From: Vibrio rarus | GTDB lineage: Bacteria > Pseudomonadota > Gammaproteobacteria > Enterobacterales > Vibrionaceae | Assembly (NCBI RefSeq): GCF_024347075.1 | Contig: NZ_AP024901.1 | Location: forward strand, 496,001-560,000 | Reading direction: 5' to 3' | Length of the DNA stretch: 64,000 bases | Shown: positions 46,537 to 55,617 of the stretch, one piece after another | Layout of the letters: each line of letters opens with the position of its first letter | Numbering within the stretch: position 1 is the stretch's first letter | Notes under the pieces: generated by a model | Told to the model about the DNA's origin: nothing | What the model saw: the letters and a program-made list of their open reading frames with translations, nothing else | The model's database searches: none | Translations under genes and position numbers: made by a program

Positions 46537-47147
46537 AATATTAATGACAAATTTTACGTGATTATTCCACACAACCCGTTTAAGTGACACACTCCAAGCT
46601 CTAACTGAGTGATTTTCACTCTATTGGGTCGCCGAGTCATGTCTCCCCTTTTCAAAAAAGTATTTTAAATACCAATTAAAAACATAACCTTACGCCGTTT
46701 ATTCTGACGCGTGTCAATAGTGGGTTAACAATAGCGCGCGATCAAAAGGTGCGTATGATCACATAATCAAAAGGTGGTGACTAGCCTTTAAAAACAAGAA
46801 CAGAAATTCCACCAGCTCTTACTATATATCAATAACTTACATACACTGTAGCGTTGAAATAGGCAGAATTTCAAGCACCAAAGGTAAATAACCTTCTCCA
46901 GTTCAACTCTCTGTATGTTTTTTTTATTGATACTTTGTTATGACACCTGATAGTTTGTTGCATGTTATCGCATCATTTCTAATTGGCTAAGCATTTTACC
47001 TACGCCACACAACTCGCCATCACTTTCCTATCTGACTCCTGCCTGGTTGTGGACTCTCGCTTAAACAGAGGCAATGATAAGCAGCATCACAAAGCCTCCC
47101 TTACTTTGGCACATGAATAATTACCCAAACTATAATTTGCTGTGTGG
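46537..47147. other. leader and promoter region of the wzx operon
   Basis: This 610-bp AT-rich gap lies between the SWIM gene end and JUMPStart and should hold the operon promoter on the minus strand. An 11-bp direct repeat ATCAAAAGGTG occurs at 46741-46751 and 46766-46776, 25 bases apart. No reading frame is convincing. Confidence 0.5.
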
Positions 47148-48794
47148 TTAGTTTTTCTTGTTCAACAATGCCATCATACTTCTTCTACGTTTATACGTTT
47201 CTTTGATGCGACCTATCAGCATGGCATAACAACGCTCCCTCTCCTTAAAACCCGAACTTTCTTTCTCAATGCGCTTTATAAGTTCATTGGCCTCTACATA
47301 ATCCTTATAGGTGGCGAGGTCGATGTGTTGTGAAATCATCAGAAAGTAACGGTCAAACACCCATTCTACATGTTCATTAATTACGGCTTCACACAACTCA
47401 AACATCACATCGTCAGGTCCATCACAGATGTCCGCTTGGTCTTTTGCTTGCTGTGCTTTGTCTAAATAGAGATAAAATAAGATCAACTGCGCGCTACTTT
47501 GCTTTTGTAACCAACGATTTTCTGCCCTATTGAAGACATCAAACAGATACCCTTCGCACCAGTCAACAAACTCGTTTCTGTCTTGTTCTAGTATTTGGCA
47601 GTATGGTTCAAGGGCGATAAAGGTGGCAAATGAGGGACGACCACTAAAAGCATCTAACACGCAATTCCACGCACGGACCCAATGTTGCAGTGCTATGCAG
47701 ATGTCGATTTCCACACGCACACATTCAATTTGGTCGCAATGCTTATAAGCAAGGTTCTCGGCGTTTGTCAGCCAGCGTTTGGCTTCCCGTGCATCATTAT
47801 GTGCCAAACAGATTTTCGCCATCTGTAAATAATCAGCGCTACGAGATGCAATAAACGATAAAATATGAACTTGTTCAGCCCAATCTTTTATTAGTGTCGC
47901 TTGTTTAAGTAACGGATCGGCAAGATGAATCGCAAGATCATGGCCAATTTCCTCTTGTTGCAATGCCTGTCTACAACGCTGTAAAAATAATTGGATAACA
48001 GTATTGAGTTCAGCACACTCAACGTCCCTTGGAATGGACATTAAGCTCTCTTGTTGAGTAAAACGGGCATATAACCAATCCACCTTTTGATTGTCATCCC
48101 AATCTAGGGTGACAAACAACGCTTTTTGCTGTTGCTGTAAATAATGAAACAATGGTTGCTGGAGGTTATGTGTGTCTTCTATATTTTGCAGCGCTTTAAA
48201 GAAACGCGTCTCGGCATACTCCACCACTTCCCATTGTTCATTCAACGGCATCCATTGCATTGCCTCTTGTACAGTGTGCATTTTCTCTAATGCCACACCA
48301 AAGTACTGGGCAACATGGGGAAAGTTCCATATGGAAACCCTTGGCAATGCATCATCAATCAACGGCTTTAATTCGCTCACAGACAAACGAGCCTGGCTTA
48401 TGGTCATTTTCTGTACCCAACGACTGTACACATTAGGATCATGGGCAATCAATGAATAGGTGATCTTCGCCAGTTCAGCAACCGGAAACTCTGCAAGCCA
48501 AAGTTGCAGATCTTGACACGCCTGTTGCTTATCTCGCACTGTAATCACAGCCGCCACCCCATGTTGGCACACGCTGTGATAACGACTCTCAGCACAACTG
48601 CACACACAGTGAAAGTGGTGCTCACAATCTATGTGCACGGTATAGACCACATCATCCGCCACCTGTGCTCGTAATTCGAGATCCGTTTGGCTTTGTATGG
48701 TCACTTTATATTGATTGGCCAGTGCTTGGCCTTGCTCAAAGAAGGTCTTACCGGCTAAGGATTCAAGTTGTGGGTCGTCGATCATGACATTCAT
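47148..48794 (-). CDS. SWIM zinc-finger protein 1
   Basis: A protein of about 548 aa. The SWIM motif is CVCSCAESRYHSVCQHGVAAV near residue 60 (C-x-C ... C-x-H), a small zinc fold that binds DNA or protein. The rest is a long helical, repeat-like region rich in Trp, Gln and Leu, like tetratricopeptide-type scaffolds. The start is unclear; 48794 precedes MNVMIDD, while the frame opens at 48866. A paralogue of the same architecture is at 62034-63710. Bacterial SWIM proteins often lie near helicases, none of which is visible here. Confidence 0.78.
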   Translation of the reverse strand: MNVMIDDPQLESLAGKTFFEQGQALANQYKVTIQSQTDLELRAQVADDVVYTVHIDCEHHFHCVCSCAESRYHSVCQHGVAAVITVRDKQQACQDLQLWLAEFPVAELAKITYSLIAHDPNVYSRWVQKMTISQARLSVSELKPLIDDALPRVSIWNFPHVAQYFGVALEKMHTVQEAMQWMPLNEQWEVVEYAETRFFKALQNIEDTHNLQQPLFHYLQQQQKALFVTLDWDDNQKVDWLYARFTQQESLMSIPRDVECAELNTVIQLFLQRCRQALQQEEIGHDLAIHLADPLLKQATLIKDWAEQVHILSFIASRSADYLQMAKICLAHNDAREAKRWLTNAENLAYKHCDQIECVRVEIDICIALQHWVRAWNCVLDAFSGRPSFATFIALEPYCQILEQDRNEFVDWCEGYLFDVFNRAENRWLQKQSSAQLILFYLYLDKAQQAKDQADICDGPDDVMFELCEAVINEHVEWVFDRYFLMISQHIDLATYKDYVEANELIKRIEKESSGFKERERCYAMLIGRIKETYKRRRSMMALLNKKN

Positions 48795-48912
48795 TGCAGA
48801 GGTATGGATTGAGGCGCATATTATGCAGTGACACACGCCGTCTTTCACTCTCCCTTGCGTTAGCAAGTGTTACAGAAACTCTTGTTTTCATTCCTTATAA
48901 CTTTCAAAGTAA

Positions 48913-49078
48913 TGATACCAATCGTACTAAACCACGGGGCGTTCTAGCTTGTTAACATACCCCATAACTTCGTTAGAATTTTTGATTGTAGAATAATGAC
49001 TTATCGAAGAATTCTGCCTTGTTTTCGAGCATTTTCCTGCGCTATTTCTGATCACTTACTTGGTGTGATAATTGGCTT
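48913..49078. repeat. dispersed MITE-like element, copy C (about 165 bp)
   Basis: The longest copy. One end is ATACCAATCGTACTAAAC and the other, on the opposite strand, is CCAATTATCACACCAAGTAA. It shares TTCTAGCTTGTTAA with copy B and TGCGCTATTTCTGA with fragment D at 53829. It fills the gap between wecA and SWIM 1. Confidence 0.6.
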
Positions 49079-49090
49079 AGCTTAAAACGA

Positions 49091-49128
49091 AAAAAACCAA
49101 TAACAGCAAATGCCATTATTGGTTTTTT
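49091..49128 (-). terminator. terminator of wecA
   Basis: AAAAAACCAATAA and TTATTGGTTTTTT pair over 13 bases with a 12-base loop; T-runs follow on both strands. Nearer the stop, a second hairpin CAGCACGGT / ACCGTGCTG (49144-49165) lacks a T-run. Confidence 0.8.
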
Positions 49129-49170
49129 CATTTCTTATTGCATCAGCACGGTATTAACCGTGCTGCATCA

Positions 49171-50277
49171 TTATGAGGTAGGTTGTTCTTCACTTGGCAG
49201 GTTTTGTGTTTTTTTCCACTTTCTTACAATTTTTGCCATTTGAAACGAGTGCGTCATCCAATAAGTGTGACATAAGAAGCACAGCACAATCGTATAAAAC
49301 ATAATATACTCAGGCACATTGGCGTACTCAGCTAACAAGCCAATAGTAGAATATATAATCTGCACAAGACAAATCACTACCAGCGACTCTCTTGGTGTAA
49401 AACCAATGCGCTGCATAATGTGATGAAAATGTTCACGATCAGGATGGAATGGTGAATGCCCTTTACGGATGCGGCGGATCATGATCGCCATCATATCAAT
49501 CAAAGGCACTGCAATAAGCCAAAGTGCTGTTACTGGCCTAATGACATATTGGCCATGTTGCGCCTCTTGGGTACCACCGATTAAAATCCAAATCACAGTA
49601 AAGCCAATCATCATGCTACCCGCATCACCCATAAATACTTTACGTACCTTGCCAAAGTATCCGAGGTTAAACAAAACAAAAGGAATGATGATCACAATCA
49701 GCACTAAAGTAAAATAAGCCGCCTGCATTAAGTCGTGCGCACAAAACACAATCCCTAATGAAGCAAACACCACAATGGTCAATCCACCCAGTAAACCATC
49801 GATGCCGTCCACCATATTAAAGGCATTAATCGCTCCAATCACGGCAAACAAGGTCACTACTGTATCCACGTATTTCGGGAACTCCCAAACACCAAACCCT
49901 AATGCATTACCAATATGGGTAAGTGTCAGTCCTGTGTAGTGGGTCATAATTAAAGTGAGAACAGCTTGAATGCCCATACGCAGTTTATAACTGATATCAA
50001 AACGGTCATCGGCCACACCAATGAGTACCAGCACAGACAAACACGCCGCAAAAAGTTCCGCATTAAAGATGTGATTTCTGTTCACGTACAAAAAGTACAT
50101 GACCGTAATACAAATGGAGATCCCCCCTACCAGTGGTACACTCCCCTGATGCAATTTTCGTGCATTAGGTTTATCTACTAGACCGATTGCGTAGCCCACT
50201 TTTCGCATGCAGTACAGCACGGCAAGTGATAAGAAGAAAAACATCGATAATTCAATAAAATAATCAAAAAGGGACAT
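49171..50277 (-). CDS. wecA: WecA-type undecaprenyl-phosphate GlcNAc-1-phosphate transferase
   Basis: A 368-aa polytopic membrane enzyme of the WecA/MraY/TagO superfamily, with about 11 helices. Conserved cytoplasmic motifs are NARKLHQGSVPLVGG, the catalytic Asp run VADDRFD, NAFNMVDGIDGL and the HHIMQRIGF loop with its His residues. It starts O-antigen or common-antigen repeat units with GlcNAc-1-P. The ATG at 50277 is preferred to TTG 50295. It is monocistronic. The window thus has two kinds of initiating transferase. Confidence 0.9.
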   Translation of the reverse strand: MSLFDYFIELSMFFFLSLAVLYCMRKVGYAIGLVDKPNARKLHQGSVPLVGGISICITVMYFLYVNRNHIFNAELFAACLSVLVLIGVADDRFDISYKLRMGIQAVLTLIMTHYTGLTLTHIGNALGFGVWEFPKYVDTVVTLFAVIGAINAFNMVDGIDGLLGGLTIVVFASLGIVFCAHDLMQAAYFTLVLIVIIIPFVLFNLGYFGKVRKVFMGDAGSMMIGFTVIWILIGGTQEAQHGQYVIRPVTALWLIAVPLIDMMAIMIRRIRKGHSPFHPDREHFHHIMQRIGFTPRESLVVICLVQIIYSTIGLLAEYANVPEYIMFYTIVLCFLCHTYWMTHSFQMAKIVRKWKKTQNLPSEEQPTS

Positions 50278-51182
50278 GAATTGAAGCCTGTGCAAATAAC
50301 AAATATAAGGTAAGTGACACGAACGCTTTTACGTACAACATAATAAAAAACAGACATTTGGGGCGCACAAGTTAACACACCAATATGACAGTAATGGGTC
50401 ATTTCTCTATTTATTGTTCATTAGAACGAATAAGAAAATCATCCCCTACCGTTGGCGTGGTAAACAAGAAAGGCGTCAATCTTGTTTGACTGATGGAATG
50501 TTTAAAACCTAGGTACATTTCATAAAAAATCGCCCATCCATGTGAAGATCTCATCGACTTTCATCTCAAGATTCGCAACGACGCGAATAAGTGTTGCGTG
50601 GTGATTTGCAGTTATAAAAAGCAGGTACGGTTGAGGTCAAACATCCATATTATGTATCACTTGTCCTACAATACCACCGCCATTTATAAAGTCATACAAT
50701 ATATTTAAATAATCATAGCTTTTTATAAAATCAACCTACTTCATCACAGTTATGAATACTCGAATATCATTAATTTGCACCGCCTTATGCACTCATGAGA
50801 ATAAAGATTCTTTTTAGATAGAGCGAACATGAGAGACAATTATTAACGGAGTCACTATTTACAGAGCGAGTGGTAAGTTCAATCAATGAACACGTTCTTT
50901 CAACCGTAGCCAAAGCATTTGTCAGCTTCCTACAAGACAGTTGTCACCCATAGTGGCATTAAGTGGATAAGTGAAAGCATCTTGTTATTACTACAAAATT
51001 GCAGAGCGCCAATGCACTTGACCCCATTGAAGGTGAAAGGCACGTGTTAGGCCTGTATCACCCCCTCAAAAAAGCCCTTATGGATGAGAATGATGCAGAT
51101 AGAGGATGTTTGTGAATCGTTTAAGGTGGAAGTATAACCATTCATGGTGCCTTTTATACTTTATCAACCCACATAAAATAAC
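50278..51182. other. about 0.9 kb without a convincing gene
   Basis: Both strands are broken by frequent stops and no family motif was seen. The wecA promoter must lie at the low end. Stretches such as 50880-51120 look less AT-rich than the rest and may be decayed coding sequence. Confidence 0.45.
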
Positions 51183-51213
51183 AAAAAAACCACTCCTAAA
51201 TCCATAGGAGTGG
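51183..51213 (-). terminator. terminator of ahpF
   Basis: On the minus strand CCACTCCTA and TAGGAGTGG pair over 9 bases with a 6-base loop and run into TTTTTTTG, about 105 bases after the ahpF stop. Confidence 0.85.
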
Positions 51214-51318
51214 CGTCTAAATTCTGACTAAGTCATTAAAAGTAAAAGGTTAACTTAACAAATATTCAAGGGATTTGAGTTGACATATTTTAAGCCTAAA
51301 CGCTTTTTAGTTTACACA

Positions 51319-52911
51319 TCATGCGCTCTCAGCTTCTTTAACTGGCGCTGGGTTACGGATTAGGTGATCAAATGCGCCCAAACTTGCTTTCGCCCCTTCA
51401 CCCATCGCAATGATGATCTGTTTGTAAGGTACGGTTGTTACATCACCCGCAGCGAACACCCCTTTCATTGATGTTGCGCCATGAGCGTTAATTTCTATTT
51501 CACCGCGTGGTGACAGCTCAACTTTTGACCCCTTCAACCACTCACTGTTGGGCATTAGGCCAATCTGAACAAAGATCCCCGCCAGTTCAATCTGTTTCAG
51601 TTCATCCGTATTGCGATCTTTGTATTCCAGACCCGTAACACGGTTGCCGTCGCCGAGCACTTGCGTTGTTTGTGCCATCTTGATGATTTCGATGTTTGCC
51701 GTCGCGTTCGCTTTGTCGATAAGCACTTGGTCTGCGCGCAGTGTATCGGCAAACTCCAGTACTGTTACGTGCTCCACGATGCCGGCCAAGTCGATCGCTG
51801 CTTCAATACCTGAGTTACCGCCCCCAATTACCGCTGCTTTCTGCCCTTTAAATAAAGGACCGTCACAGTGTGGGCAATAAGCAACCCCTTTATTGCGGTA
51901 CTCTTGCTCACCCGGCACGTTCATTTCACGCCAGCGAGCACCTGTACTGGTAATGACAGTGCGAGATCGCAATGTTGCGCCGCTCTCTAACTCAACATGA
52001 ATGTAACCGTCTTCTGTGTCGTCGGCTGCGATGATGTTCGCTGCGCGCTGCTCTGTCATGATATCAACGCCGTACTCTTTTACGTGCTCTTCAAGACTTG
52101 CCACTAACTTAGGACCCGTGGTTTCTTTCACTGAGATAAAGTTCTCAATGGCCATGGTATCCATAACCTGCCCACCAAATCGCTCAGCAACCACCCCCGT
52201 GCGAATGCCTTTACGTGCAGCATAAATTGCCGCTGAAGATCCCGCAGGGCCACCGCCAACAACCAAAACATCAAACGGTGCTTGTTGGTTGAGGTTCGCC
52301 GCTTTCTTTTCTGCAGCGCCCAAATCAACCTTGTTCAAAATCTCAGCCAGTGACATACGGCCTTGCCCAAATAGCTCACCGTTAATGAACACGCTTGGCA
52401 CGGCCATGATGTCACGAGACTTCACTTCATCTTGAAATGCTGCGCCATCAATCATGGTTGTCTTAATCAGCGGGTTAATGGCGGACATCATGTTAAACGC
52501 CTGAACCACTTCTGGACAGTTTTGGCACGATAGTGAGATGAAAATCTCTACATTAAGCGGTTGATCTAATTCTTTAATTTGCTCAATTACGTCAGCTTCA
52601 AGCTTGATAGGGTGACCACCACTATGCAGCAGTGCAAGTACCAGTGACGTGAATTCGTGACCCATGGGTAAACCAGCAAAGCCAATCGCAGTGCCTTTAT
52701 CTTGGTTCACCACCTGCATGATAGGGTGGCGAGTGCTTGCGTTATCATCACGAGTGACTTCAATTTTATCGCTGAGAGAGGCGATATCCTTCGCTAAGTC
52801 TTGAAGTTTGTGTGCGGTATCGCTGTCATCCAGACTCAACACTAACTGAACTTGGGTTTTTAGGTTTTCTAGGTATGCTTTTAGCTGCTGCTTCATTGCT
52901 TGATCTAACAT
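51319..52911 (-). CDS. ahpF: alkyl hydroperoxide reductase subunit F
   Basis: A 530-aa FAD disulfide reductase that passes electrons from NADH to AhpC. The N-terminal double thioredoxin-like domain has CQNC near residue 130, the FAD fold [16 protein letters not shown] lies near 220, and the catalytic YCPHCDGPL is near 350. The start at 52911 gives the usual [10 protein letters not shown]; the longer frame to 53001 lacks support. It lies 212 bases after ahpC, with a terminator downstream. Confidence 0.93.
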   Translation of the reverse strand: MLDQAMKQQLKAYLENLKTQVQLVLSLDDSDTAHKLQDLAKDIASLSDKIEVTRDDNASTRHPIMQVVNQDKGTAIGFAGLPMGHEFTSLVLALLHSGGHPIKLEADVIEQIKELDQPLNVEIFISLSCQNCPEVVQAFNMMSAINPLIKTTMIDGAAFQDEVKSRDIMAVPSVFINGELFGQGRMSLAEILNKVDLGAAEKKAANLNQQAPFDVLVVGGGPAGSSAAIYAARKGIRTGVVAERFGGQVMDTMAIENFISVKETTGPKLVASLEEHVKEYGVDIMTEQRAANIIAADDTEDGYIHVELESGATLRSRTVITSTGARWREMNVPGEQEYRNKGVAYCPHCDGPLFKGQKAAVIGGGNSGIEAAIDLAGIVEHVTVLEFADTLRADQVLIDKANATANIEIIKMAQTTQVLGDGNRVTGLEYKDRNTDELKQIELAGIFVQIGLMPNSEWLKGSKVELSPRGEIEINAHGATSMKGVFAAGDVTTVPYKQIIIAMGEGAKASLGAFDHLIRNPAPVKEAESA

Positions 52912-53123
52912 AATCGTGCCTGCTCTTAAATTCTGTGCTTGGGTATTAACCCATACCTTCTTGCTGAAAAAGGAAAATAAAAAGGGGGCGCAAGTCGGCA
53001 AATATTGTGATGTATATGGTTTGAAAGGGTGGCGCGCAACGACCCTTTAGGAGGGAGGCCGAAGCGCGCCTGTAGAAACATTTAACGGTTCTTTTTAGCG
53101 ACTCTTATTTCGCTAGGCTTAAA

Positions 53124-53681
53124 TTAAATCTTGCCTACTAGGTCTAGAGAAGGTGCTAGAGTCTCTTCCCCTTCTTTCCATTTAGCTGGGCAAACTTCAC
53201 CTGGGTTAGCGGCTACGTATTGTGCAGCTTTCACCTTACGTAGAAGGTCTTCAGCGTCACGACCGATGCCTTCAGCTGTAATTTCCATTGCTTGGATAAC
53301 GCCTTCAGGGTCGATTAGGAACGTAGCGCGGTCTGCTAGGCCTTGACCTTCACGCATCACGTTAAAGTTGTTTGTGATGTTGCCTGTTTGGTCGCCTACC
53401 ATGAAGTATTCAATAGTGCCGATTTTGTCAGAAGTATCGTGCCACGCTTTGTGAGAGAAGTGAGTGTCAGTTGATACTGAGTAAACTTCTACGCCGCGAG
53501 ATTGAAGCTCTGCGTATTGGTCTTGCAGGTCAACCAGTTCCGTTGGGCATACAAATGTGAAGTCTGCAGGGTAGAAGAAGAATACCGCCCACTTGCCTTT
53601 AACGTCTTGCTCAGTAATGTCTACGAATTCGCCGTTTTTGAATGCTGTTGCGCTAAATGGTTTAATTTCTGTGTTGATCAT
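53124..53681 (-). CDS. ahpC: peroxiredoxin AhpC
   Basis: A 185-aa typical 2-Cys peroxiredoxin that reduces H2O2 and organic peroxides. The peroxidatic Cys45 is in FTFVCPTE and the resolving Cys164 in GEVCPAKW. It is the first gene of the ahpC-ahpF set, read by AhpF. An OxyR site lies about 90-120 bases upstream of its start, so induction by peroxide is expected. Confidence 0.95.
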   Translation of the reverse strand: MINTEIKPFSATAFKNGEFVDITEQDVKGKWAVFFFYPADFTFVCPTELVDLQDQYAELQSRGVEVYSVSTDTHFSHKAWHDTSDKIGTIEYFMVGDQTGNITNNFNVMREGQGLADRATFLIDPEGVIQAMEITAEGIGRDAEDLLRKVKAAQYVAANPGEVCPAKWKEGEETLAPSLDLVGKI

Positions 53682-53766
53682 GCTTTGACTCTCTTTCTAA
53701 TTTGTTGTGTATGACGCTATCCCGCGTCGATGGAGATATATTGCATTCACACCGAAAATTAGTGAA

Positions 53767-53803
53767 GTTGGATATTTCTATAGATTCAATAGGTAGTTCC
53801 TAT
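53767..53803. promoter_or_regulatory. OxyR binding site upstream of ahpC
   Basis: CTAT (53778-53781), ATAG (53789-53792) and CTAT (53800-53803) are each spaced by 7 bases, matching three of the four ATAG/CTAT elements of the OxyR consensus exactly. The outer fourth element is GTTG instead of ATAG. The position fits activation of ahpC. Confidence 0.75.
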
Positions 53804-53828
53804 CTTTGAAAAAGCAAAACGATAAATA

Positions 53829-53873
53829 ATATCAATCACAGTCATTAAGTAGTCAGAAATAGCGCAGGGAAAT
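53829..53873. repeat. dispersed element fragment D
   Basis: This 45-bp end of the dispersed element begins ATATCAATCACAGTCATTAA and contains TCAGAAATAGCGCAGG, which is shared with copy C. It cuts into the ParE-like gene and supplies its stop codon. Confidence 0.6.
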
Positions 53874-54045
53874 AGAATCCTCCGAGGTAAAGGTCATCGC
53901 AACTCTTACCTAACTCTGGATTTTCGGCGAGCATCTGAAATCCAGATAACAGCCTCTCCTTATAAATCTGCCACTGCTCTTCAGACAAGTTATTGCTGGT
54001 GTACCTTTTGATTTTGTACAAATGAAACGGCGCTAATTTGCTCAA
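53845..54045 (-). pseudogene. truncated RelE/ParE-like toxin
   Basis: A 66-aa frame with the ParE N-terminal half, notably GFQMLAENPELGKSCDDLYL followed by GGFYFP. Full members continue for about 30 more residues that form the last strands and catalytic/gyrase-binding face. Here the last residues (ALFLTT) and the stop come from element fragment D, so the toxin is almost surely dead. No ParD antitoxin is visible upstream in 54046-54228. Confidence 0.75.
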
Positions 54046-54228
54046 TTTGTAGTGTCTTTTGGCATTGTTTAATTACAAGTCCTTTAAGAAACGTTCACCC
54101 TTCATGAGCTGAGGTATGTTGGTTTTTCCATTATTCGAAACTTAACCAGGCCACCGTAAAATAAAACCCAACGATGGAATGAAAAATGCCATGCGTTGGG
54201 AGTCACTTTAAGGAAGTAGGCCGTCACC

Positions 54229-54735
54229 TCAGTCTATTGACAATGATTTTTCGATATCGCAGATCCTTGCCATAAGTACTAAAGGATCAAATGTCGATTC
54301 TTTAAAGCCAAATTTCTTGTAGAACATTTGCGCACCACTATCAATAGCATGGACTAAGATTCCTGCCCCACCGACAGCGTTCATTGCTTGTACTGATCGA
54401 ATGATACAATCTTTTAAAAGACCCGCTGCAATGCCTTGACCTTGATAGGCATTATCTACCCCAAGCCGGGCTAGAATCACCATGGGAATGGGATCAGGGC
54501 TATTTCTCCGTAGTGAACTAAATGCTTGCTCTCTGGAAACAGAGCCAATGGCAATGGCATAATACCCAACAACTTGATGGGTATCAGTGTTATTGACAGC
54601 ATACACCCTCGCGGTTCCCCGCTTTTGATTCTTTAAAGCCTGTTTTCTTAACCAAATATCGAGTTCTTCGATGCCACATTGAAAGGCACTAATCTTGTGA
54701 TCATTAGTGAGCAGGGTTGGTGCACTTATTCCCAA
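54229..54735 (-). CDS. GNAT-family toxin (TacT/AtaT type)
   Basis: A 168-aa acetyltransferase with the acetyl-CoA loop GVDNAYQGQGIAAGLLKD and the catalytic-type Tyr in MFYKKFGF. In this arrangement it is the toxin of a type II system that acetylates aminoacyl-tRNA. The TTG start at 54735 overlaps the antitoxin end by 10 bases. The gene is intact. Confidence 0.87.
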   Translation of the reverse strand: MGISAPTLLTNDHKISAFQCGIEELDIWLRKQALKNQKRGTARVYAVNNTDTHQVVGYYAIAIGSVSREQAFSSLRRNSPDPIPMVILARLGVDNAYQGQGIAAGLLKDCIIRSVQAMNAVGGAGILVHAIDSGAQMFYKKFGFKESTFDPLVLMARICDIEKSLSID

Positions 54736-54992
54736 GGCGATTTCCTTTTAAACAGGTCTTTAATGCCTTCAAGAGTCTGTGGTTCTGCGCTAAGTTCGTT
54801 ATCGAATGCTTCAAAAGCCTTTGCTTCAAGAACAAAATCCCGATGTTCTGCCAGTACGCTATGGGCTTCATTGAGAGCGGCTTGTTGAATGAACACGGTT
54901 CTATCGACTTTTTTTAAACTTGCAGCGGCATCGATAATGTCTCTTACCGATGGTAATACTCGCATGTTGATTGGCGCTGTTTTTGTTGCCAT
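54726..54992 (-). CDS. DUF1778 antitoxin (TacA type)
   Basis: An 88-aa ribbon-helix-helix protein. The RHH strand is APINMRVLPSVRDIIDAAA, and the C-terminal tail FKRKSPWE is the toxin-wrapping part. GAGG precedes the ATG at 54992. It overlaps the GNAT toxin, so the pair is co-translated. A palindrome directly upstream is likely its operator. Confidence 0.87.
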   Translation of the reverse strand: MATKTAPINMRVLPSVRDIIDAAASLKKVDRTVFIQQAALNEAHSVLAEHRDFVLEAKAFEAFDNELSAEPQTLEGIKDLFKRKSPWE

Positions 54993-55003
54993 GGCACCAT
55001 CCT

Positions 55004-55026
55004 CTGTATATCTATTTAATATACAG
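55004..55026. promoter_or_regulatory. palindromic operator of the TacAT-type pair
   Basis: CTGTATAT and ATATACAG form a perfect 8-bp inverted repeat with 7-base spacing, 12 bases upstream of the antitoxin start. RHH antitoxins usually repress their own promoter through such sites. A further ATATACA lies near 55066. Confidence 0.55.
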
Positions 55027-55256
55027 TCTATACGGCTCTTGTGTGTAGTCAATAGATATACATTATCTTTTTGGATCTGCGATACGAAAAATCGGTTGTA
55101 GTTGGTAGGATTATGATCGTAGCTTGTATGTGACTTTATATGTACTGGTTCATACTTAGTCTGACAAAATCAGTGGTTCGATTTGACCTGATCACACAAT
55201 CATACATAACCACTAAACTCACATTCGGACAAAAGTGATTCAATGACTTTGCTAAT

Positions 55257-55440
55257 TTAGTAGTGGTAACGAAATTATTGTAATGGCTTGATCATCGACT
55301 GCGTAAACAAGTCTATTAGTGTCGTCAATGCGGCGAGACCAAAACGCTATAAATTCTCTTTTAACTGCTCTGGTTTACCAATACAGATAGTCACTCCAAG
55401 CCTCATCAGTCGACGATAGTAAACGTTGACTGCTACTCAT
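55257..55440 (-). pseudogene. decayed YoeB-like toxin
   Basis: From an ATG at 55440 the frame reads SSSQRLLSSTDEAWSDYLYW, then stops. Homology resumes as GKPEQLKENL, then in another frame as FWSRRIDDTNRLVYAVDDQA, and the typical RYHY end is in a third frame before TAA (55257-55259). About 25 residues between DYLYW and GKPE are missing. It has an internal deletion and at least two frameshifts, so it is inactive. Confidence 0.7.
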
Positions 55441-55617
55441 CTATTAACTCTCGAGCGGTTGTTTTACCAGCACGGTACTGTGCTATTGATCGGTTTAGGT
55501 GCTCAACATTTTTGGGAGAGCGTAGTAAGAGCACTGTCTCCATTAGACTGTGTAGTAGTCTAATGACATAACCACAGCATCTTCAGAGTCGCGGCGTGTA
55601 ATGACTGTTGTGTCTGC
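55433..55617 (-). pseudogene. decayed YefM-like antitoxin
   Basis: The frame directly after the hipA stop reads TTVITRRDSEDAVVMSLDYY, then a frameshift, then METVLLLRSPKNVEHLNRS and ends in ARELIDE with a stop that overlaps the YoeB-like ATG. The first 35 or so residues of a Phd/YefM antitoxin are absent. Its abrupt start at hipA suggests that hipBA arrival deleted the N-terminus. Confidence 0.68.

Noticed and set aside
50880..51120. Less AT-rich stretch with coding-like phrases on the plus strand
   Set aside because: Stops interrupt every frame and no family could be named, so no gene is claimed.
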